This document shows positions 1-6,510 of a stretch of DNA of 7,928 nt, one piece after another (the stretch's first letter is position 1; every line of letters starts with the position of its first letter). The translations under genes were made by a program, and so were the position numbers. This DNA comes from Thermoplasmata archaeon. GTDB lineage: Archaea > Thermoplasmatota > Thermoplasmata > Thermoplasmatales > Thermoplasmataceae. The notes under the pieces were generated by a model. It was given only the letters and a program-made list of their open reading frames with translations, did not search any database and was not told the DNA's origin. The stretch is from assembly GCA_021797385.1 (NCBI GenBank), contig JAJZZW010000086.1, positions 1 to 7,928 on the forward strand, read 5' to 3'.

Positions 1-24
1 CCATACTGTAATGCTACACGGGGC

Positions 25-37
25 AATATTTATTATA
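25..37 (+). promoter_or_regulatory. Putative TATA box of msrA
   Basis: An AT-only stretch with core TTTATTATA (29-37) is centred about 24 bases before the msrA ATG at 57. No Shine-Dalgarno-like purine run lies just before the ATG. This fits a leaderless archaeal promoter in which transcription starts at or next to the start codon. It is assigned from composition and spacing only. The bases before it (1-24) show nothing I can assign. Confidence 0.5.
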
Positions 38-56
38 CCGTGAATAATATTAACAT

Positions 57-596
57 ATGGAAGAGAAATCTATAGTTTTCGGGACAGGGTGCTTCTGGTG
101 CAGTGAAGCGATATTCAAGCTTATCAAGGGTGTTACAAAGGTTGTGCCGGGATATGCCGGTGGGCATACAGAAAATCCCACGTACCGGCAGGTGTGCACC
201 GATAGGACCGGGCATGCCGAAGTTGTGGAAGTATATTATGATCCTGAAATCATCGGTCTCGAACAGCTTCTGGAACTTTTCATGGCGGCACATGATCCAA
301 CATCACTGAACAGGCAGGGAAATGATATAGGTACCCAGTACCGTTCCATTATACTTTACAATACCCAGGAAGAGGAAAAAATTATCAAAGATTTTCTATC
401 ATCAAAGCAGAAAGATTACAAAAAACCCATAGTTACAGAGGTAAATAAACTTGACCGTTTCTACGAGGCCGAGGATTACCATCATAACTATTTTGCAGAT
501 AACCCCACGAATCCTTATTGCTCAATGGTTATCAGACCCGAGGTGAATGATTTCATCCTACGCCATGGCAATGTATTGAAAACAATGAAAAATTAA
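57..596 (+). CDS. msrA: Peptide-methionine (S)-S-oxide reductase MsrA
   Basis: This 179-residue protein is a full-length MsrA, the cytosolic repair enzyme that reduces the S-epimer of methionine sulfoxide in proteins or free. The family signature GCFWC lies at residues 11-15, with the catalytic Cys expected at C12. It is followed by the typical PGYAGG (31-36), the TGHAEVV region (51-57) carrying substrate-pocket residues, the HDPT segment (79-82) and the DYHHNYF stretch (140-146). C15 and C155 (in NPYC near the C-terminus) are the candidate resolving cysteines, so it probably recycles through an internal disulfide and thioredoxin. No MsrB domain is fused and no msrB is nearby. The ATG at 57 is chosen because GCFWC normally sits 10-15 residues from the start in short MsrA proteins and a TATA-like element lies 24 bases upstream. 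The stop (594-596) overlaps that of the convergent gene at 593-922. Confidence 0.96.
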   Translation: MEEKSIVFGTGCFWCSEAIFKLIKGVTKVVPGYAGGHTENPTYRQVCTDRTGHAEVVEVYYDPEIIGLEQLLELFMAAHDPTSLNRQGNDIGTQYRSIILYNTQEEEKIIKDFLSSKQKDYKKPIVTEVNKLDRFYEAEDYHHNYFADNPTNPYCSMVIRPEVNDFILRHGNVLKTMKN

Positions 597-922
597 TACG
601 GTGTTGAGGGAAATTTTGTCTTTACATCGAATTTCTTGTTTTTTAACTCTATGGCAACAGAATTTATTTTTACTTTATCTATTCCCAGATTCTGTGAAAA
701 TGACATGTCTATTATTTTCTTCCCTGTATTGACTATTATAATTCCGGCATTGGCATCCCCCTTTCCCACACCTTCACTGCTGCCGTACTTATCTATGAAT
801 TTATCAATGCTGGTTATATAATTATTGAGATCATCAAGGCTTTCCGCCAGTCTTCCCAGTGGAACACACATGGTATCTGAACGGAAGCTATGCCTTATAT
901 TGAATGCTACACAGTTAGCCAT
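593..922 (-). CDS. Small protein of unknown function
   Basis: I do not recognise this 109-residue product. It begins MANCVAFN and looks like a soluble alpha/beta protein. There is no signal peptide, membrane segment, or metal motif beyond two isolated cysteines (C4 and C19). A helical, acidic stretch (about 24-46, rich in L, D and I) is followed by a glycine-rich turn (GVGKGDANAG, 51-60), a hydrophobic strand (IIIV, 61-64) and a lysine-rich C-terminal part. The opposite strand has only a low-complexity hydrophobic reading frame, so the minus strand is the better candidate. The frame can be extended to a TTG at 938-940. The ATG at 920-922 is preferred because a TATA-like GTTATATT on the minus strand is centred about 24 bases upstream. 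It is convergent with msrA and divergent from the molybdoenzyme gene. Function is unknown and the genuineness of the gene is likely, not proven. Confidence 0.65.
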   Translation of the reverse strand: MANCVAFNIRHSFRSDTMCVPLGRLAESLDDLNNYITSIDKFIDKYGSSEGVGKGDANAGIIIVNTGKKIIDMSFSQNLGIDKVKINSVAIELKNKKFDVKTKFPSTPY

Positions 923-939
923 ATGAGAATATTTTTTCA

Positions 940-3087
940 ATGAATATAACGTTATCTTATGAAAATAAAATTGAACTCGATATTTATAAAAATTATTTGT
1001 TTAAAAGGATTAATAGGAATATTAATAAGCCATTCAATCAATCTGCTACTATGGATTACAGGGACAGGTACGTGAACGGTAAAGGTGAATATATTGATGA
1101 TATGAAATTTAATGACATGCTCTATATGTCCGTGGTAAGAAGCCCCTATGGAAGAGCCCGCATAAAAAATGTCAAAGGAGGATTGAATGCCTCAGAACTG
1201 AAACTTTTCTATAAATCCTCCATGGGTGAGATGGCATCCCTTGGTGGAACCTCAAATTCTATTTACCTTGAGCCAGTGTTTGCAATCGATAAGGTAAATT
1301 ATGAGGGGCAGGCAATAGCCGCGGTTTTCGGAAAAACCAGGTATGAGGCTGAAGATTTGCTGAATACCGTTTCCGTTGAATATGAACCGCTGGACGCGGT
1401 TTCCAGCATTGAAAGCGGGCTTGAAAAGGAACCGATTCATGATGGCACAAAGGACAATATACTTGCAAAAACGGAGTTGGGCAAAGATTTCGACGAAAAT
1501 GATGTGGATTTTGATTTCATACTTGAAGATGAATTTTTCAATGAGAGGATTATAGCGAACTCCATGGAAACAAGGGGATGCATCGCAGTATACAATAATT
1601 CGACACTTACCTTTTATGTTTCCACGCAATCGGTGCAGTCGGTGAAGGCTGGACTGATACAGGCGTTGAAACTGGAACCGGATAAGGTTAGGGTAATCCA
1701 GGCAGATACAGGAGGTGCATTCGGTGTAAAGGGTTCTTTCTACCCGGAATATGTTATGGCTGCATATGCGGCAATGAAGTATAAAAGGCCGGTAAAATGG
1801 ATTGAAACAAGGACTGAACATCTTCAGGCTGCATATCCGGGCAGGGGTGCAAAGGCAAAGATCAAGATTTATGCCAGGAACGATGGTAAAATCACCGGGA
1901 TCAAGGGTGATGTATATGTAGATGCCGGGGCTTATGATGCAGGGACCGGGGGCTTTGCAGCCAGATTCATAGCATACCAGATAACCGGGCCCTATAATAT
2001 CGAAAAAGCATATATGAAGGCATATTCAGTTTTGACCAATAAAGCTCCCATGGGACCGTACCGTGGCGCAGGAAGGCCTGAAGCAGCATTCTTCATGGAG
2101 AGGATGATGGATTTGCTTGCTGACAGGATCCAGATGGATATATCTGAGGTAAGGCTGGTAAATGCATCCACGGAGCCATTTACATCACCTACAGGATTAA
2201 CCATCAAGGAAGCAACCAGGCCGTTCCTTGAGAAGGCTCTCGAAGCAGTTGATTACAGGAGGATATCCAGAGAGGCAAAAACAGGGCTTGCTTTCTTTAT
2301 ACTCATACCAGCATCTAGACCGGGAGAGAGCGCGAGAATAGATGTGGCTGATGGAAAAGTCACAGCACAGCTGGGCGGTAATGTGCACGGACAGGGACAT
2401 GAACTCTTCGTGAAGGACATGCTCAGTAATTCTTTTCAGATTGAACAGGACCTCATATCACTGTCAAATGGAGACACTGCACTAATGGAACGTGGTATCG
2501 GCAGCTGGGGAAGCAGGACTGCAATAGCAGGCGGGTCTGCACTGATGGCGGTTGCAGCGAAAATCAGGCAACAGGTAATAGACAAATACGGAAAATACAG
2601 CCCCGAAAATCTTTTATCAGGAAATTACAGTGCATATGAATTCCTTGATATAGACTATGACGTTAACTCAGTTAATTTCAACATGATTACCGCTGATAGA
2701 GATTCAAACAGCAGGGTAGTAATGAGGGACTGGTATTCATATTATGATCTCGGTCATGTACTGAGCCCGGTTAACGTTGTTGCACAGATAACAGGCGGCG
2801 CCCTTGAGGGAGTAGGTCAAATGTTTTCAGAGTCATTGAGATATTCAAACGAAGGGCAGCTAATGACCACGAGCATTACTGACGCCGGAGTATTATCAGC
2901 AGATTATGCCCCGAAGCTACATATCAAATGGGTAGAAAACGGTTCCCCTGCACCTGACAAGGCAAAAGGGCTTGGGGAAGCACCAACAATAGGAACTCCT
3001 GCTGCACTGGCCAGGGCCATAGAACTGGTAACAAGGAACAGGGTAAAAAATACGCCCATAAGGCTTGAAGACCTGGCAAAGTTATAA
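940..3087 (+). CDS. Molybdopterin-binding large subunit, xanthine dehydrogenase/aldehyde oxidoreductase family (CoxL-like)
   Basis: This is a molybdenum-cofactor subunit of the molybdo-hydroxylase superfamily, which hydroxylates aldehydes, purines or CO using water. Residue numbers count from the ATG at 940. The N-terminal a/b hammerhead domain covers about 45-155 (GKGEYIDD 48-54 region, VVRSP 65-69). The cofactor-binding domain follows, with GGAFGVK (258-264), PYRGAGRPE (373-381), GQGHE (484-488) and KGLGE (676-680); E680 matches the catalytic glutamate. The PYRGAGR loop is the aldehyde oxidoreductase/form-II type and lacks the Cys of true CO dehydrogenases (AYRCSFR), so CO oxidation is unlikely. 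At 715 residues it is somewhat short for the family, mainly because of a compact stretch at about 545-600. Residues 1-37 are Asn/Lys/Ile-rich, unlike the family, and the DNA there is promoter-like; TTG 997 or ATG 1051 may be the real start. No FAD or iron-sulfur subunit gene is adjacent. Position next to sugar genes suggests aldehyde (possibly glyceraldehyde) oxidation, which is inference. Confidence 0.88.
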   Translation: MNITLSYENKIELDIYKNYLFKRINRNINKPFNQSATMDYRDRYVNGKGEYIDDMKFNDMLYMSVVRSPYGRARIKNVKGGLNASELKLFYKSSMGEMASLGGTSNSIYLEPVFAIDKVNYEGQAIAAVFGKTRYEAEDLLNTVSVEYEPLDAVSSIESGLEKEPIHDGTKDNILAKTELGKDFDENDVDFDFILEDEFFNERIIANSMETRGCIAVYNNSTLTFYVSTQSVQSVKAGLIQALKLEPDKVRVIQADTGGAFGVKGSFYPEYVMAAYAAMKYKRPVKWIETRTEHLQAAYPGRGAKAKIKIYARNDGKITGIKGDVYVDAGAYDAGTGGFAARFIAYQITGPYNIEKAYMKAYSVLTNKAPMGPYRGAGRPEAAFFMERMMDLLADRIQMDISEVRLVNASTEPFTSPTGLTIKEATRPFLEKALEAVDYRRISREAKTGLAFFILIPASRPGESARIDVADGKVTAQLGGNVHGQGHELFVKDMLSNSFQIEQDLISLSNGDTALMERGIGSWGSRTAIAGGSALMAVAAKIRQQVIDKYGKYSPENLLSGNYSAYEFLDIDYDVNSVNFNMITADRDSNSRVVMRDWYSYYDLGHVLSPVNVVAQITGGALEGVGQMFSESLRYSNEGQLMTTSITDAGVLSADYAPKLHIKWVENGSPAPDKAKGLGEAPTIGTPAALARAIELVTRNRVKNTPIRLEDLAKL
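943..950 (-). promoter_or_regulatory. Putative TATA box of the small unknown gene
   Basis: Read on the minus strand this is GTTATATT, centred about 24-25 bases before the ATG at 922. The same spacing is seen for msrA and the MFS gene. It lies inside the first codons of the longest reading of the molybdoenzyme gene, so either the two overlap or that gene starts further downstream. Confidence 0.4.
981..992 (+). promoter_or_regulatory. Possible TATA box of the molybdoenzyme gene
   Basis: TATTTATAAAAA is the best TATA-like element in the divergent region. Its centre at about 986 predicts transcription starting near 1010, downstream of the ATG at 940 that gives the longest reading frame. A second weaker element, ATATTAATA (about 1019-1027), lies 28 bases before the in-frame ATG at 1051. 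Both point to a translation start later than 940, but neither is conclusive. Confidence 0.35.
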
Positions 3088-3126
3088 AAATTTATTAATT
3101 TTTTCAGAATTTTCCTGTAAATTTTC
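3088..3126 (+). terminator. T-rich terminator after the molybdoenzyme gene
   Basis: Directly after the stop codon come several T runs: TTTTTT at 3099-3104, then TTTT within GAATTTTCC and AAATTTTCC. There is no hairpin. This suits archaeal intrinsic termination at oligo-T tracts and would separate this transcript from the epimerase, which has its own TATA-like element. Confidence 0.45.
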
Positions 3127-3136
3127 CATGACTTAA

Positions 3137-3146
3137 CTTTATTTTA
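3137..3146 (+). promoter_or_regulatory. Putative TATA box of the epimerase gene
   Basis: CTTTATTTTA is centred about 24-25 bases before the ATG at 3166 and only about 6 bases before the ATG at 3148. Because other promoters in the window show the 24-base spacing, this element favours 3166 as the translation start. Confidence 0.45.
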
Positions 3147-3165
3147 GATGTGGGAATTCTATTTC

Positions 3166-3981
3166 ATGATACTCGGAGATAAGGATACTGGATGCAGTTT
3201 GAATCAAACGGGGGCTTACCTGGAAGAATTATGGATCAACGGAAGCACTATAATAAGGAAAAGCCCAGATGGCCATGTGACACATGGGGGTGCAGCCGTG
3301 CTATTCCCCTTCGGGAACAGAATAAAAAATGCGGTATACCGTTACAATGGCATGGAATACCATCTTCCTGAGAATGACGGAAAAAATAGTATACATGGGC
3401 TGGTCAGGGACGTACTATTCAACTATATACATGGAAAAAACTATATTGAGTTCTATACATATTTCACAAACAATTCATATCCGGGCAATGCTGAGATCAG
3501 CATTAGATATGAAATTAAGGGGAAGGAGTTCAAGACACTCTTCACTGTTAAATCTGTTTCGGGATCAATTCCGGTGGAAATTGGCTTTCATCCATATTTC
3601 AGGGTTACAGGAAAGTATTCCATGGATTATAGTGGAAACGCCATGGAGCTGGAGTATAAGGATGAATACTTCCCTGATGGCAGGTATCGTCCTGTTGATC
3701 TGAGAAAGGCTGATTTAAGAACATCCAAATTTGACAATGCGTACCTGATCGACTCTGACATTTCCATCAAGGATGAAAACCATGAAATTTTAATCAGACG
3801 AGAAAATATGCCTTATACTGTAATTTACAACGGCGAATATGCGGGAAATGATGCCGTTGCAGTGGAACCCATGACAGGTGCTCCGGATGTTTACCACAAC
3901 GGCATGGGGCTGATAACACTGGAAGAGGAAGAAACATTCATGTGCTCATATTCTGTCTCATTGCTGGAACAATTTATATAA
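3166..3981 (+). CDS. Aldose 1-epimerase (GalM-like mutarotase)
   Basis: This 271-residue beta-rich protein belongs to the GalM fold and should interconvert alpha and beta anomers of aldoses such as glucose in the cytosol. Family signatures are visible: FPFGNRI with N51-R52-I53 for sugar binding, NSIHG with H77, GFHPYF with H142, FDNAYL with D190, and VEPMTG with E234. By analogy with characterised GalM enzymes, the late Glu (E234) is the base, a His is the acid, and the other residues bind the sugar. All are present, so the enzyme looks active. The start at 3166 rests on the upstream TATA spacing. An in-frame ATG at 3148 would add six residues (MWEFYF) and cannot be excluded. It sits 78 bases after the molybdoenzyme gene and 56 bases before the glucose-dehydrogenase-like gene. 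Supplying the right anomer to that dehydrogenase is a natural role, but the actual sugar is not shown by the sequence. Confidence 0.9.
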   Translation: MILGDKDTGCSLNQTGAYLEELWINGSTIIRKSPDGHVTHGGAAVLFPFGNRIKNAVYRYNGMEYHLPENDGKNSIHGLVRDVLFNYIHGKNYIEFYTYFTNNSYPGNAEISIRYEIKGKEFKTLFTVKSVSGSIPVEIGFHPYFRVTGKYSMDYSGNAMELEYKDEYFPDGRYRPVDLRKADLRTSKFDNAYLIDSDISIKDENHEILIRRENMPYTVIYNGEYAGNDAVAVEPMTGAPDVYHNGMGLITLEEEETFMCSYSVSLLEQFI

Positions 3982-3996
3982 ATTTTGAGCCACTGC

Positions 3997-4030
3997 ATAT
4001 ATTTATTATTAATAATCGCATTATTTTTTT
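3997..4030 (+). promoter_or_regulatory. Promoter of the dehydrogenase gene, with an overlapping T tract
   Basis: An AT-rich run (TATATTTATTATTAATAAT, about 3998-4016) lies 22-40 bases before the ATG at 4038. Its distal half (centre about 4011) is near the expected TATA distance. A run of seven Ts at 4024-4030 follows. It could end the epimerase transcript just before the dehydrogenase begins. Assigned from composition and spacing. Confidence 0.4.
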
Positions 4031-4037
4031 GATTAAC

Positions 4038-4823
4038 ATGAAAACAATAGATTTGTCCGGAAAAGTTGCCATCGTGACAGGAGCCAGTGGTGGTATAGGA
4101 AAAGCAGTTGCACTTGCGCTTGCCTCCGCCGGTGCATCGGTGGCGGTTCACTACGGGCATAATAAAGCGGCAGCAGATGCAACTGTAAAGGAAATACAGG
4201 CAATGAAAGCCAGGGCTGTAGCGATTAGCGCCGATATGACCAAAACCGATGAGGTGGAAAAGCTATTTTCTACTGTTGATTCTTCACTGGGTACTGTGGA
4301 TATACTGGTAAATTCAGCGGGTATAGATGGGCCCAGGCAAATGCTGGGAGATGATTCCATTGATGACTGGCAGAAGGTAATTTCAGTAAACCTGTTCGGA
4401 CCATATTACTGTTCCAGGATGGCAGTACAGCGTATGATTAAGAAGCACAGCGGAGTGATCATAAATATCACATCGGATCATGTAAAGATTCCCTGGGCCG
4501 GATACACTGCATACTGCAGCGCCAAGGCAGGGCTTGACATGCTTACCAAGACACTGGCACAGGAAACGGCCGACAAAGGCATAAGGGTAATATCCATAGC
4601 ACCGGGAGCAATCAAAACTGCGATAAATAAATCAGTCTGGGAAGACCCGGAAATGCTGAAAGATTTGGATAATAAAATAGCCATGGGAGTACCAGGGGAT
4701 GGACAGGATGTGGCTAATGCTGTATTATTTGCTGCGAGCAGCATGGCATCCTATATGACCGGAACAACCCTGGTAGTTGATGGTGGAATGCTCATATACC
4801 CTGATTTCAGGCACGGGGGATAA
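4038..4823 (+). CDS. Short-chain dehydrogenase, glucose 1-dehydrogenase-like
   Basis: This 261-residue protein is a classical short-chain dehydrogenase/reductase with a Rossmann fold. TGASGGIG (14-21) is the dinucleotide-binding motif and NSAG (92-95) stands in for the usual NNAG. The catalytic set is N118, S146, Y159 and K163 (YCSAK). It resembles Bacillus glucose 1-dehydrogenase in length (261), in KIPW between the catalytic Ser and Tyr, and in a C-terminus of the form DGGM..YP.F. The likely reaction is beta-D-glucose (or a related aldose) to glucono-lactone with NAD(P)+. Cofactor preference cannot be read off, since the segment after strand 2 is HYGHN. The frame stays open upstream to 3942, but that part overlaps the epimerase and encodes an implausible hydrophobic leader; the ATG at 4038 puts the glycine motif at the usual place. 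The assignment as SDR is firm. Glucose as substrate is inferred from resemblance and from the neighbouring epimerase and sugar porter. Confidence 0.92.
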   Translation: MKTIDLSGKVAIVTGASGGIGKAVALALASAGASVAVHYGHNKAAADATVKEIQAMKARAVAISADMTKTDEVEKLFSTVDSSLGTVDILVNSAGIDGPRQMLGDDSIDDWQKVISVNLFGPYYCSRMAVQRMIKKHSGVIINITSDHVKIPWAGYTAYCSAKAGLDMLTKTLAQETADKGIRVISIAPGAIKTAINKSVWEDPEMLKDLDNKIAMGVPGDGQDVANAVLFAASSMASYMTGTTLVVDGGMLIYPDFRHGG

Positions 4824-4896
4824 ACCATACAATTATTGATTGAAAATTATAAAATAATTACAAATAAATTTTAAAAAAATTTGTTAATAAAATAAG
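4824..4896. terminator. AT-rich convergent intergenic region, probable bidirectional termination
   Basis: This 73-base gap lies between convergent stop codons and is almost entirely A and T. For the minus-strand transporter it reads as T-rich (including a run of seven Ts, the complement of AAAAAAA at about 4873-4879). For the plus-strand dehydrogenase there are TTTT runs, the last just inside the transporter's 3' end near 4899-4904. No stable GC hairpin is visible. Confidence 0.4.
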
Positions 4897-6378
4897 TTAT
4901 TTTTGTCCAGCCTTGGTAGAATCCTGTGCAGGCATTGCATCTTTTACATTCAGCAGTGTATTGTTTTCAAACATTGCATTGACTTCCTCTACGGATCTTC
5001 CCTTTGTTTCGGGCATGATCAGGTAGAATATTATTACAGCTATTGCGGAAAGTATTCCGAATATTGCCATTGTGTATCCCAATCCGATTGTATCATCCAT
5101 AACAGGAAACAGTTCAATGATTGCGAAATTTGATATCCAGTCCACCACTGCGATCAGGGATGCAAACAATCCCCTGTACTGTGTGGGAAAATACTCTCCC
5201 TGGAGCAACCATCCGGTACCTCCCACAGCAAACGCGAAGAATATTATAAAGCCAGCAAATCCTATCAGAAGACCGACTGCTATATGGTCAAGGAACAGGG
5301 CCGTTCCGATGAAATCAAAGAGTGCCATTCCACCGTATCCGATAAGCGCCAGATGCCTCCTTCCGTATGAATCTATAAGCCTGAAACCTATAAGTGTTGC
5401 AAGCACATTGATGATAGCCAGTATGGATGAGGCTTCAATTCCGAATACTGCATTGGAAAGATAAGAACTGCCTGTGGACCCAAATATATGAAGATCAGCT
5501 ATTACTGTTGGACCATAATAAAACGGTACATTTATACCGGTTATCTGCTGGAACATCATGAATAATCCAACTATTACAAATGCTCTTTTGATTCCTGGTG
5601 TTGCCTTCATCTTCGTTTCTAATCTGGCAAGTACGCCATGTGTTTCTTTCAGCTGGCTGTCCGATGCTGTTATATCGAATCTTTTCAGTGATGCTTTTGC
5701 CTTATCATATTTTTCATGCAGTATGAGCCACCTGGGGGATTCCGGCATATAGAACCTGAAGACGAGCCCTATTAATGACGGTATTGCTGCAATTCCCAGG
5801 AGTACCCTCCAGTCCACTGCATATGCAAGCCCCGGGGCTACGAAGAATACTGCCATACCTACGAGGTATGCTCCCAGTATACCCCATGTTATCATCCACT
5901 GCTGCATTAGTGAAAGATGTCCCCTGCGATTTTTCGGTGCATATTCAACTATGTATGCAGTTGCTATTGCAGAGTCAGCTCCCACTGCTAAACCGATAAA
6001 GGTTCTTGATACAAGAAGCATTACAAGATCAACAGAAAATGCTGATAATAGTGCTCCTATGGTATAGATAGCAGCATCGGTAATAAGAAGAAATTTTCTT
6101 CCGTATTTATCTGTAAGTGCTGCCGCTATCAGTGCACCCACAGCGGCACCCAGAGATGCGCCAGCTATTAGATATCCATATACAAAAGGAGCTGTGGTTT
6201 TTATGTTCTGTGCAAAGGGTATGAATCCCAGGTCGGTTCCGATATTGGATGTATCGTATCCGAACAGAAAACCGCCTATTGTGGCAAGAATGGTAACGGC
6301 CCAGTAGAATTTTGTGGTCATTTTTCCATTCATCTGATTCAAAATTGGATCGCTGTCAATACTATTCTGACTATCCAT
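4897..6378 (-). CDS. MFS sugar porter family transporter
   Basis: This 493-residue membrane protein has the pattern of the sugar porter family of the major facilitator superfamily, normally 12 helices that import sugars, often with H+. Signatures in order: GGFLFGYD (35-42) in helix 1, DKYGRK (90-95) in the loop between helices 2 and 3, R125 with GLAVGAD (129-135) in helix 4, PESPRW (212-217) after helix 6, QQITGIN (277-283) in helix 7, DSYGRR (336-341) between helices 8 and 9, and PETKG (456-460) after helix 12. In helix 10 the usual GP..W is GGTGW (386-390), and it is followed by the expected E.FP...RG. The N-terminal 20 residues are polar; ATGs at residues 16 and 20 are alternatives, but the first ATG has a TATA-like element 24 bases upstream. 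It converges on the epimerase/dehydrogenase genes, suggesting shared sugar use with separate transcription. The substrate is not determinable here. Confidence 0.94.
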   Translation of the reverse strand: MDSQNSIDSDPILNQMNGKMTTKFYWAVTILATIGGFLFGYDTSNIGTDLGFIPFAQNIKTTAPFVYGYLIAGASLGAAVGALIAAALTDKYGRKFLLITDAAIYTIGALLSAFSVDLVMLLVSRTFIGLAVGADSAIATAYIVEYAPKNRRGHLSLMQQWMITWGILGAYLVGMAVFFVAPGLAYAVDWRVLLGIAAIPSLIGLVFRFYMPESPRWLILHEKYDKAKASLKRFDITASDSQLKETHGVLARLETKMKATPGIKRAFVIVGLFMMFQQITGINVPFYYGPTVIADLHIFGSTGSSYLSNAVFGIEASSILAIINVLATLIGFRLIDSYGRRHLALIGYGGMALFDFIGTALFLDHIAVGLLIGFAGFIIFFAFAVGGTGWLLQGEYFPTQYRGLFASLIAVVDWISNFAIIELFPVMDDTIGLGYTMAIFGILSAIAVIIFYLIMPETKGRSVEEVNAMFENNTLLNVKDAMPAQDSTKAGQK

Positions 6379-6397
6379 AAAGATTCAGTTTTTTTCA

Positions 6398-6404
6398 CTA
6401 TATA
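6398..6404 (-). promoter_or_regulatory. Putative TATA box of the MFS transporter gene
   Basis: On the minus strand this reads TATATAG, centred about 24 bases upstream of the ATG at 6378. It is followed by an A-rich stretch and no Shine-Dalgarno sequence, again fitting a leaderless transcript. Confidence 0.45.
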
Positions 6405-6470
6405 CATATTGTCCTTTATCTGACAATATTCTGAAATATCCTTGCCTGTTTATATAGAAAAATCAGGAAA

Positions 6471-6480
6471 GTATAAATAT
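6471..6480 (+). promoter_or_regulatory. TATA-like element without an intact gene behind it
   Basis: GTATAAATAT is centred about 21-28 bases before two ATGs (6497 and 6504). Both open frames that stop within ten codons. A good promoter-like element followed by broken frames fits the residual promoter of the decayed gene beside it. A further TATATAG-like motif (about 6451-6457) lies just upstream. Confidence 0.3.
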
Positions 6481-6510
6481 CAATATTTTTATAAAAATGT
6501 GGCATGATAG

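Noticed and set aside
10..912. The ten-base string AATGCTACAC occurs near both 10 and 903.
   Set aside because: About thirty ten-base matches are expected by chance in a window this size, and the second copy lies inside a coding frame.
1252..1821. A 189-codon open frame on the minus strand inside the molybdoenzyme gene.
   Set aside because: It lies opposite well-conserved family motifs on the plus strand, and its Cys/Arg/Ile-rich translation looks like a shadow frame.
940..3087. Annotation as aerobic carbon monoxide dehydrogenase large subunit.
   Set aside because: The active-site loop reads PYRGAGR, not the Cys-containing AYRCSFR of genuine CO dehydrogenases, and coxM/coxS genes are absent nearby.
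3942..4037. Upstream extension of the dehydrogenase frame giving a hydrophobic leader of 32 residues.
   Set aside because: It overlaps the end of the epimerase and covers the AT-rich promoter. The family starts only a few residues before the TGASGGIG motif, so it is read as untranslated DNA.
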